From Siphonodentalium dalli (lineage: Eukaryota; Mollusca; Scaphopoda; Gadilida; Siphonodentaliidae), in NCBI GenBank assembly GCA_032622095.1, contig CP136067.1, forward strand, positions 90,760,707 through 90,824,706: 64,000 nucleotides of DNA, read 5' to 3'. Of the stretch, positions 48,116-58,180 are shown in pieces. A program made the translations under genes and the position numbers. Position 1 is the first letter of the stretch. Each line of letters starts with the position of its first letter. The notes beneath the pieces were generated by a model. It had not been told where the DNA came from, made no database searches, and saw only the letters and a list, made by a program, of their open reading frames with translations.

Positions 48116-50080
48116 GTGCTCAACTGCTACAGTTACAAACTCTTCGACTCTGCGGCCGAACGGCAAATACAACGTGGTGCCAATTGTTTTGTCTGAAAGT
48201 CCAGCGGGTTCGACTTCGAGTACTAGTTCGATATCATCATGTACGACAACATGATGTCAACATCGCAATCATGATCTCATCTAGTCTGACCAGACGTGGT
48301 AATATGGCTATGGCCATCCACGTCTGACCGCGGCGGCGCATCAGCTTAGACGGCTATCTAATTTTTTTAAATACACTTATTTTTAAGAATCAACTAACAT
48401 AGTCATTAATGTTAACAATATTGCAATATATATTAGCTCTGACACCTACCAGAACGTGTGTATAATTCCGTAATAATTTAATCCAAAAATCCAGTCGGAA
48501 AACATGTTGACAAAACGTGGTTAAATGGCAGAAGCAGGAGGAGCTAACATATCACATGACTACGTGCGTCTCGTGCATGGCAAACATGATTCTGCAACTC
48601 GCATTACTGTACCAGGATGTTAACAGTACGCATGTGTAACAAATTGGAGTTGGTAATTTGTAAAAACTACACGCATGCGCAGATTGTAGTTCCCCTCAAC
48701 TTGAATTGTATCAGGGCAACCTGAATTGTACACTCAATGTGAACGCATGTGATTACCTTGCCGTGCGCACGGGGAACTCACAGGGGGATTCATGAAATTA
48801 CGGGTCACATGCAATGGTCGACGAACACACGACGTGTCAGTGTTTACGTTCTGTTATCTGTCGGATTTTAAGGATAACTGACACGTAGGTGAGTGGATGG
48901 TTTCACACTTGTATTTGTATTTAGTTGATAAATACATATGCGTTGGTCCTAATTGTTACTTTTATAGGAATTATAGCCGCCTATGTTGTTTGACGCACGC
49001 CATGGATCTTTGATGGCGTAAGCCATGACACAAAGATCAAATGGATCTAGATCTCATCGGGCCACGATTCCTCCACTTACGTCAGTCAGCTGTCATATAC
49101 GATTGTATCATGGTCGTCTGAATGTTCACTTATAGGCAGATATTAATAAATAATATAAATGTATTTTAACTATTTATCACTCACTGTTCAGAACTCGACA
49201 GAACTTTCAGTGAAAGTTTCAGAATGCCTGTGGCTGTGCGTGCAGGTTGCCAGTGAACACACTATACACAGTCAGTGAGTGACAGCCTGTTGGAGTTTTT
49301 TTCATTTAGAAAAATTAATATGTAAGCATACTTCACATTGTTGAGAACTGAGTATAATTTAAGGAATAATACTGCAGAAAGTGCAGTATACGTGTTATCG
49401 AACACGAAATTATGCGAATTTTTACGGCAGAAATAGAAAGGTCAAGGTTTCCGGTCGCAGGGAAAGGTAATTTCCGGACACATTTGTTCGATACATTTAC
49501 CGGATTCCGGCTTCCATACTAGACTAAATAACTTTTGAAATTTGGATATATAGTTATTAGTTCCAACTAGTATAAAATAACATTACCAATTGATGATGAG
49601 TCGAGTGTAAATTCCCGCATTAGCCTACCGTTTCGTCGAATTTACCTTCAATCAACATTCTGTACGAAGTATCTAATTACGTTCTTCGTATGTTCATCTA
49701 CATCTACATCTACAGTATACCCCATACCCTCAATGAACTGAGGATTATTAGGGGGCGCATGAATAAAATATAATTGCATGGTAAAAGAATTTTTTTTGTT
49801 TATATTTTTGTTTATAATTAAAATCAAGAGCATTTGGAATTTGTGTACCATTATTAAATTACTCTTATCGTTATATTTGTCGCCGATAAAAAGCTAATTT
49901 TAGGCACAGTATGTGTGGTTGCCCACCTTTACTAAAAATATTCTTGTATAACGGCTCAAATTCAGTGGTCTTGGTCCTTATTGGAGTCGAAACTGTGATC
50001 AACACCAACAAACCAATATGGCTACCATGATACATTACGCGTGCAGATGGAGTTTTATCAGTGCGCATGCCTGGCCAATA
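48116..50080. other. Stretch without a supported gene
   Basis: No recognised coding or repeat structure. The GC content around 48540-49080 is slightly higher than its surroundings. Confidence 0.4.
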
Positions 50081-50084
50081 CCGG

Positions 50085-50240
50085 TACTCGATACACATAT
50101 ATGTTCAAGTGTTTACACATATATGTGTAAATATAGAAAAACATACACAACATGTGTATACACATGTATACAATACTGTATAGATATTGGAGGTACACAC
50201 CATGTGTCCAGTGCCAATGGCATTCTACCTACACAGTAGT
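50085..50240. repeat. Small TGTGTA/TACACA word cluster
   Basis: Contains 'ttacacatatatgtgtaaat' and 'tgtgtatacacatgtataca' with further single words. Same vocabulary as 35430-35885. Confidence 0.65.
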
Positions 50241-51464
50241 TTGCAGAGAGTATGTTAATTGATGTCTAAATGTCATTTATTGATTTACATAGACAATAAA
50301 CTTGATTGATTTATGAGTTTTCGAGTGTTTTTATGTGTATCTGAGACTGATCAATTGGACTGCGAATGTCAAAAGTGTGAATGAATGATAACGCGATGCC
50401 TTGATCACACGCACGTGAATGCTGCCGTTCGTAAGCATGCAGCTAACGGATATTCGTTTAGTATTAACATGCTTGGAGTTTGTATATAGACCACACATGC
50501 CGGACGACACACTACGCTTATCAACGATTTGTTATAATCATGTTTATTTTACAGACTTTATGACTCGTTCCCACTCGAGTAGACCGTTACGCGACAATGA
50601 AACCGAATCATCTTATCGAATATACATATATCGTATTTCTCCAAATTATGCAATTCTGGCTATTTTAAGAGTCATCAGATAATATTGTAACGATTATATG
50701 TTAACCTTAAACAGCTGTACATATATCTTCACAATGTGCTATGTGTGTATCACGTGTGTGCCTTCTCATCTGGAGGTCGATGAGCCTCTGTATTGTGTCT
50801 ATAGAGCGCATGTAGTCAGCTTACCAAGCTACAACACCATGTTTAAACAAAATCAAACAATTTCGATGTATACACCAGATTTCTCGATGTTTTAATTACA
50901 TTTGGCCAGTTATCTCCTTTTTTGATGCATCCTATACATAAAAAATGCAAAACCAGAAAAGTTGATTTTTGCAAGACCGCTTTGGATGTTTCGACCGCAC
51001 AATGATGAAACTATATATCGTCAGAATATACATGTCTCAAAATTATCGGGGCTGAAATGCCCTTAACAAATTATTTTTCAATCCCATCATTTTATAGACA
51101 AAAGACAACCTAAATCGGTTGAACAAGGAGAGGTGTTAACAATTAAAGTGCAAGATAACTAGTTGTGACTGGCATGCAAAAATTAGGCAGACCGGATTTC
51201 GTCTGCATAAAGTCGCGGTCTGCCTGATGATGGTCGAGAGCACGTATAAATATTTATCTTTTTTCCTGCGATGTTTTGTATAAGAATTCACCTTTTTGAG
51301 ATCGCTAATCTGAATGCTGAGATGGATGTTCAATTAATTTCAATTGAAATACATTCATAATATATATGCACACAATATTGCGAATATGTTATGGATTCAT
51401 ATTTCAGAAGACATTCGCAGTCCAATTGATCAGTCTCAGATACACACAAAAACACTCGAAAACT
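50241..51464. other. Stretch without recognised features
   Basis: Short ORFs only; nothing supported. Confidence 0.45.
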
Positions 51465-51970
51465 CATCAGAACTCCTTAAGTGATACGCATATTTACTGC
51501 ACAGAAGCTCGGCGTTTGGTCACATCTTCATCTGTGCCGTTAGCATCTTTCTGGACCGACAGTGGTCCCTTCATATCGCGCGGATTTGAGAACGACACGG
51601 ATTTTTTAAATTCTGTCAAATCCTATGCTTCATTGACATATTCAACTATATACCAGCATTTGTTTTGGAAGCATGGAAGTCCAGGAACTATACTAGTGAA
51701 TGGATGTTCTCGAAAATTTGAGTGAGCAAAAGCAAAAACACCATTGAACAAATTCGCCAAAAAAAAATTAATGGTTTGATCTGGGAAAACTGATCGACAA
51801 CTGGTGGATAAATACTCCTGCTTCGTGTGGACATACATATACGATGCTCGATGTCTGTTTTACGATGAGAAACAAACATATCCCCATATCATATACGTGA
51901 AAATGACTTTCCCATTTCCTCGGCTTTGGCGATACCCTCGGCTTTGGCGATACCATGTACACGGGGGTGA
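51465..51970 (-). repeat. Dispersed repeat R33, copy B (uninterrupted)
   Basis: Inverted relative to 32862-33355 and highly similar. Here 'cagaactccttaagtgatac' is continuous, giving the empty target of the element at 33352-34825. At its outer edge it includes a duplicated 17-bp word GGTATCGCCAAAGCCGAG. Confidence 0.85.
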
Positions 51971-52756
51971 GGATGGGAAGTTGTACCACCCACCACCACC
52001 ACCACACCAAAACTAATGAAGTGATATTCATGTAACTGTATTCCTTCGGTCTTCAGTATAACGATCTCAATCAATACGATGGTCAAATCTCTGATTGTGG
52101 ACACTGTGCGCACCAATCTGTTGTTAATTTATAATTCTCCGCCAAATCAGAAATAATGCCGAAATGTAAGGGCAAAACTCCCACCGAGGACATTCGTTAA
52201 ATCTATCACAGAAGGAGCTCATTGTCGGTACGTCTTGTTTAGTTAACGGTCGGAAACGCAATGAGGTACTATCAGGTCATTAAGTTGATAATGGGTCAAG
52301 GTGTCACGCCATCCGAGCATCCAATGAGCGATTGGATAAGGCTAAACACATGGAATAACTCTTGTGTCTTGATCCAGTTTCGGGTTAATCCGGTCTGATC
52401 AGAGTTGACGCTTGAAACAAATGGACTCGGCAAAGTTTTAAGGTAGATAATAGCTGTGGTCTGAAGATATAGTTTTCCGCCATTCCGCCCAAAAGATTGA
52501 AACGCATATCTTATCTGGATACAAACTTACGGTATATTATGAAGTAAAATCTACTCGCGATAGCCCGTAATTCTCTTTATACCGATGTAAGTTCATTTGG
52601 ATTTCTACATCGACATTAGGGATACGTTATATTGACGAACCGCCCATGGCTCAGTTAGATACACCAGATGTTAGCTACACACATTAAACACCCGATACTG
52701 ATAATAAAATATATTAATAAAAAAATAAAATAATAATTATGGGTGTTCAAATACAA
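51971..52756. other. Stretch without recognised features
   Basis: A short (CCA)n-like run at 51988-52012; otherwise nothing recognised. Confidence 0.45.
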
Positions 52757-53270
52757 ATATTTACATACTAAGTGTGATTAACACGATATCCAGCATTCTG
52801 ATTGGTCGGCGCCAACGTGGCTAGTTGCAATTATTTATCGATGAACGCGCAACAGCTCATAACTGCAGCCTCATAATTACATCGACGCGTCATATGTTTT
52901 GGAAAGACGAACGCGTAATGTTTTGGGCGCATTTGGACTCGCGCATGATTGACTTAATAAATCATCGGGTTTCAATATAAAGAGAAATTGTTTCTGTTAA
53001 CTTTTGCCAAGGGTGCTATGGGATATTTTGGGCTGGTTTTGTCACGATACACTTTTCGATTTAAATATATTTACAAAAGTGGCTTTTTCGCTAAATGTAT
53101 ATAAATATAAGGATTACCTGTCATGTGGACTGTTTTTATGGAGATGTAACCGTGAGGTAAGTGGTCATAACTTGTATGTAAAACCCTTCGGGTTTTGCAC
53201 AAGTTATGACCACTTACCTCACGGTTACATCTGCATAAAAACAGTCCACATGACAGTTAATCCTTATATA
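52757..53270 (-). mobile_element. ~510-bp dispersed element with terminal long hairpin, copy 2
   Basis: Inverted copy of 6381-6888. The hairpin arms are 53105-53177 and 53196-53270, with a loop containing AACCCTTCGGGTTTT, which itself can pair. The body carries 'ttttgccaagggtgctatgg', shared with copy 1. The arms are nearly identical to each other, as in copy 1. Confidence 0.85.
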
Positions 53271-53439
53271 ACTTGACGTGGGCATGTCCAGCTCACGTGT
53301 ACATATAACGCACAGTATATAATTCTTACAAATATTCAGAGGGAAAATAGGACTACTCTCGTCGCTGTTTAATGAAGATCTAGATGGGTCAATACCGTAA
53401 ATTGGTCAATAATCTGAATCATATTTTAGCAAGGGGATC

Positions 53440-54850
53440 GTGGACTTGAAACTCTAGATCAAATAGTAAATTGAGCTGATATTCGCAGATTACGCTCGGG
53501 CTCTCCCGTATTCTTTTAGCCAATATCGGCATTAAATTGGTCAATAACACCGGCGTTGGATGAAACAGCAAATAATTGTTCACAAACATATGCATTCTAC
53601 CACCACAATGAATCATATATTATGCTGTCCGCATGGGTCCGCCCGGGGTTACACAGGCTCTCTCGTGCTTTTCTGACCCATGCCTTCATTTATGGGGCAA
53701 ATGAACCCGGCCGTGAACGAGATGGCGAGTCAATCTTCACAGTTTACGTTTAGTAAGTGTCCCGCTACTATCAGTCATCGATATATAGTTTGATCCGGTC
53801 TATGGGTGTGCCCGGGCTATCCCTGGTTCTTTTAGCCAATATCGACGTTTAATGGGTCATTAAAACCGCCGGTGGATGACACATCAAGTCAATTTTCACC
53901 ATATATGCTTAGTGTGTATCCTACTACCAGAAGGCATAATAGTATACTGCCTGTGGGCCCATGAGCTCCCGTGCTCTCTTCTGACCCTTATCGTCATTTA
54001 ATGGGTTAGGGCACACAGTCGTGAACGAGTCAGTCTTAACCGTTTACGGCTAATAGGTATCTGGGTACAATTATTCATCAACATATAGTGTGATCGAGTC
54101 TCTGGGTCTGCCCGGGCACTCTCGGTTTCTTTTAGCCAATATCGGAATTTAAAGGGTTAATAAAACCGCAAGTGGACGACAAAGTAAGTAATTGTTTACA
54201 ACCTATGCTGTGTATGTATCCTACTGCCATAAGGCATCATACTATACTGTAAAGTCGGTCAATTTGGGCGTGCTGGTTTGGCCCATATCGTCATTTAAGG
54301 TGTTAACCTCTTCGCTGCTATGACGCCGTCTGCTATATGGTCCGTAGGTACTACGGACCTACTTCAGCACACTAGCAGTAGGCCATCATACATAACTGGA
54401 ACTCAGAGATTAGTGCATCAGAATAACTGTATCTCGACGTTTCAAACAGTGTATGATGTTCCACGATTGTGAACGATAATAGCCTTTCAGCTGAGTCAAT
54501 TTTATGGTTCTTTTGACATTCCCGCTATATTTTCCCATTGGAAAATAGCAATAACGTCAACAGCTCAGCACACGACGTCATAACGTCATTTAGCAGCGAA
54601 GAGGTTAATGAACCCGGTCGTGGATGATACGGCGAGTCAATCCTCACCGTTTACGTTTAATAGGAATCTGTCTACGACCAGTCATCGATATATAGTGTGA
54701 TCGGGTATATGGGTCTTCCCGGGCTCTCCCGGGTTCTTTTAGTCAATATCGGCATTTAAAGGGTAAATAAACTGCCGGTGGATGACACAGTGTGTAATTT
54801 TTCACAACCTATGCTTTGTATGTATCCTATTACCATAATGCATCATTATT
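53440..54850. repeat. Satellite array, ~305-315-bp unit, about four copies
   Basis: Anchors 'ttttagccaatatcg' recur near 53515, 53828, 54131 and, after the inserted element is discounted, at 54738 ('ttttagtcaatatcg'). Each unit has two related halves, one with 'aaaaccg.cggtggatgaca' and one with 'gaacccgg.cgtg.a.ga', so it looks like a dimer of ~150-bp monomers. Confidence 0.8.
54303..54608. mobile_element. TTAA-flanked element inside the satellite array, 306 bp
   Basis: The ends TTAACCTCTTCGCTGCTA and TAGCAGCGAAGAGGTTAA are an 18-bp perfect inverted repeat. The array sequence resumes exactly after it ('...tttaaggtg' | TTAA | 'tgaacccgg...'), as predicted from the other units, so the insertion point and single-TTAA empty site can be read directly. 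An internal palindrome 'ggtccgtaggtactacggac' is present. No ORF. Confidence 0.95.
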
Positions 54851-55253
54851 GGCGCCGTAGCCGTTTGTGGGTTTTTTGGACACCGAGTTTCACCGGACAC
54901 GTTCACTCTGTGAACAATTTGCTATCGCGTATTCCAGTGTACATCGATATTGCACTATTAACAATATTGCAGCAAATGAAGTATCTCCATTTAAAATTCG
55001 TTCTGCAAAACTTTGTGCCAAAATATGTTATTTAGTAATAGGAAAAGCCTGTCTTTATAATTATCAATCGCTCCCCCATGAGCATAATTAGTAACATTAG
55101 TCATCGTTATTTTGATTCGCAATGACGAGACATGTTATTTCGTCACACAGCGAACATTGAACCGCATTAGTGCGACACTGAATTACACCATATTGTTTGT
55201 GAAATGTGATATGGGATTATACCTCTAATGACCAAACACAGCAATATCCCTAG

Positions 55254-56752
55254 TTAACTACCCTTACCAAAATTATATTTTGCAGCAAACATGTTGCACG
55301 CTTACTGCAACATTACACCTGTTTGTTGCAACCCACCGCAAATAGTTGCAGATAAGTGCGGCGAACTTCAACATTGCAGCAATGTCCATGCTTTGCAGAG
55401 ACATTGTGGGAAACGCGTGATTTTGTAGGAATGTGTGCAGACTCATTGACTCTATGTTAGAAGACAACAAATAAGCTGCATAGCTGGTGTTATATGCATG
55501 TGTTAATATTTACAATATATGCCAGCAACTCAGTAACACAAAATTGGAAACGGAGACGGATCTAGCGTGTATACAAATTACGTTTGCATTCCGAAATCAA
55601 TGGATGTTTGTACAGTTGAAATGCATCTATGTGACAAAAATTATGCATGCTTCATCCCCTTTATGCTATGATAACGCATATTGCTATTTGCGGTGGCAAA
55701 ATGGCCCGACGGTTACCGACGAAACAAGCTACTTGTAAATTGCAGAATGCATTTTGCCGTTTCCAATTAAATTAGTTCAATGAATGATACAGTGTGTGGA
55801 AATTATATATGTAGAGCAAATGATACAAAACAATTGAATGATCCGTTTAACGATCCGTGCGAGCATGCAAAAGCTATTTGAAAAAAAGATGGCCACCGAG
55901 GAAAGATGGGCGCTAGCGCGAGTATGTCAGACGTTATTTTCCTGACACCGTGTTTATGTGATCATCGCCCTTACACCCGACACTAGTGTTTATCCTGCAG
56001 ATCGCCTGATTCAATTTGTTGCATGTTGACATTGCCTGATTGCGGGGAAACTTATTTTTTGTGGATTGTTGACATGATTGTGACATCGCACGGAATTGGG
56101 AGAGGAAGACATGACCACTTGAATTTCGCACAGTTTTATTCAGACTTATTTTAATAAAGACTTGCAGTTAGCTGCACATATCACCAACTATTTGCGGTGG
56201 GTTGCAACAAACAGATGTAATATTGCAAAATATAATTTTGGTAAGGGTAGTTTCATTAATGAGTCATGTTATTATCAGCCAATTCGGAAATTTAACTGGT
56301 AAATGATCGATGCATGTCGGTGGTGATGAAGCAGTTGCACGAGGCTTCAATTTCCCAGTATTTCTGCTGCGGTTATATGAACTCACCTTTTTACTCAGTG
56401 GGTGACTTAAGGAGACATGATGGAACGAACAGTATTATTGTGTATATTGACGGCTAATGAACGCTACTATGTCTGTTGATGACTAATTATTTTAAAAATA
56501 TTTATTTAAAATTATTAAATTACCAGACCAACCTAATTTTCATTTTGAAATTGCAGTAAACAATTGTTGCTGCAGGTTTCATGAACATGGCATTGGATAA
56601 ATTGTGCAGCAACCGAATTTGTATGGCAAAACATTGTAGCAAACTAATGGGATCGTGGGAAGGTTTGCAGCAACCTCATTCAAGGACATCGGTTTGCAGC
56701 AACTGTGCGGCAAGGGTTACTGCAATCTGATAAGGGTGGTAAGGGTAGTTAA
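55254..56752. mobile_element. TTAA-flanked 1.5-kb element made of TTGCAGCAA-type words
   Basis: Both ends read TTAACTACCCTTACC in inverted orientation (15 bp perfect, including TTAA). Within, 56186-56252 is an inverted copy of the left 95 bp with a ~25-bp deletion, so a third end-like sequence lies inside. The interior is enriched in TTGCAGCAA, TTGCTGCAA, GTTGCA and TGCAAC. No transposase ORF. It lies in the lectin intron, 57 bp from the donor of the upstream exon. Confidence 0.85.
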
Positions 56753-56808
56753 ATTTAGTTGTAATATTGAATGCATGATGTGCCTGACCTGTCTTATTTA
56801 CAACCCAC

Positions 56809-57006
56809 CTGTTCCGTGACCCAATGTCACCAGTATAGTCGCTATCCCGTCAAGCATCGCACGGCTCTCAATCAGCACGAGGTGTGCTCCTTCTGAGGCA
56901 CAGAACATCCTGGCGGCGGCTGCGTTCAGAAATATGGTGTTGTACTTGAGGCAATAGATTTCCCCCGCAATTTCATACAAATAGTAGCCAACTACTTCTG
57001 CACAAC
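56809..57006 (-). CDS. C-type lectin-domain protein, exon encoding the N-terminal half of the CTLD
   Basis: The 198-nt exon starts after an acceptor ('atttatacacag|GT') and ends at ACAG|GTGGGT; both ends are phase 1. It encodes CAEVVGYYLYEI, then YCLKYNT, then ARMFCASEGAHLVLIES and ends VTLGHGT. The pattern C..(G)Y......YC....(x)A...C...G.HL..I.S is the long-form CTLD start with its N-terminal disulfide and the first core cysteine. It joins in frame to 31744-31946, giving a domain of about 132 residues, the usual CTLD size. The phase-1 start fits a separate signal-peptide exon further upstream, which I could not find. Confidence 0.8.
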
Positions 57007-58180
57007 CTGTGTATAAATAGATGGTGCATTACGCAGTTTAACGATGTTCTCGCACCATTAAACAGCTCCTTGTATGTTTTAAGACACCAACAACTAATCC
57101 ATCCATGTCAGATTGTGAAGGTCAGAACAAAATTATAAAAAGGCATTTTCGGCGTTCGTGTTCATTAATTATGAATATTTAACGGACGTGGGTCATTTGA
57201 ACCTCAAAATTGTTTTTAAGTTCAAGCAAATTGGAGTCATAGATAAGGTAGATGAAAATACACAACACAAAACATTGATATTAAGTTTTCAACGAAACTA
57301 TTAAAATGAAAAATGAGTATACCACCATACACGATGTTTAGGGATTATATTTGGCATAACTTAGAAATTTCCGCCATATGTCTAACAATTTCACTGCCGC
57401 TCAGCAGCTCCATTAATTGATAGCGATTCGATTGCGATAAATTGTCCAATGAACTTCTGACAGCTCAATATCGATTGTGATATTTATAAAGAAAATGAGC
57501 ACGCCGTGTTGGAGATGGTAAGTATTTTGTAATTCCATCCTCAATGAATCTGATCATAAAATGGTATATTGTGTGTTATAGTAGACACACAACACATATA
57601 CCACTGGTTTATACTAGAATATACTCGAAACGAGGGATTTATCTGTTAGAAATGCTGTCTCAAATATGGACATTTAAATTAGAAGATTATGTTATTCTCA
57701 CTTTTGTTCGACAAACGGTTATGGTTTTTTTATCGATAATATATATCATTTCATCGCTGTTCGGGTTTATTACACTGATTTCGTATTAGGTTTCTCATAC
57801 AATGTTTGAAATTGATACTCACAAAGGCTCCAGTTCGAAATTTAGCATGCTCCGTTTCTAGGCAGAAGTTGAGACGCTCCAGTGAGCGTTTCTATATAGC
57901 ACAGCAGTACTTCACAACAGTACTTCTTTACGTGATCCAACATGCACAAATTAATTAGGATGACACATATCAATACTTTAACCTTTGTCTATTATCTATT
58001 TCATGTATTTATACTCCCATCGTGTTTCAATTTCGTATTTATTTATTATGTTTACTGTCTCCAGACTTGAGCAAGATTAATCTCACGCAATTGTTCACCT
58101 GTCTGTTTTTGAATCAATTAACCGCGAAATTCTTATGAGTTAGGGCAACACAAATAACTCCATATTCATAACGAGAAGAT
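57007..58180. other. Stretch upstream of the lectin exon; no promoter or signal exon identified
   Basis: Several weak minus-strand donor-like sites occur but none follows a convincing signal peptide. A plus-strand frame at 57544-57789 is hydrophobic but has no recognised motif. Confidence 0.35.

Larger units (their letters stand above)
31947..56808 (-). other. Inferred large lectin intron (~24.9 kb)
   Basis: Donor ACAG|GTGGGT at 56809/56808 and acceptor TTTCAG|GA at 31947/31946 are both phase 1 on the minus strand and reconstitute a glycine codon in a continuous CTLD. The interval is filled with transposons and tandem repeats and shows no competing CTLD exon that I could recognise. It remains possible that the exons belong to two neighbouring paralogues. 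Confidence 0.6.

Noticed and set aside
51366-51725. 119-codon ORF with 'FWTDSGPFISRGF', faintly like a retroviral-type integrase
   Set aside because: Only a few residues resemble the integrase core. The ORF lies across repeat R33, and the inverted copy does not keep the frame upstream.
57544-57789. 81-codon hydrophobic ORF as a possible membrane protein
   Set aside because: AT-rich sequence readily gives hydrophobic frames; no splice context, homologous motif or repeat support.
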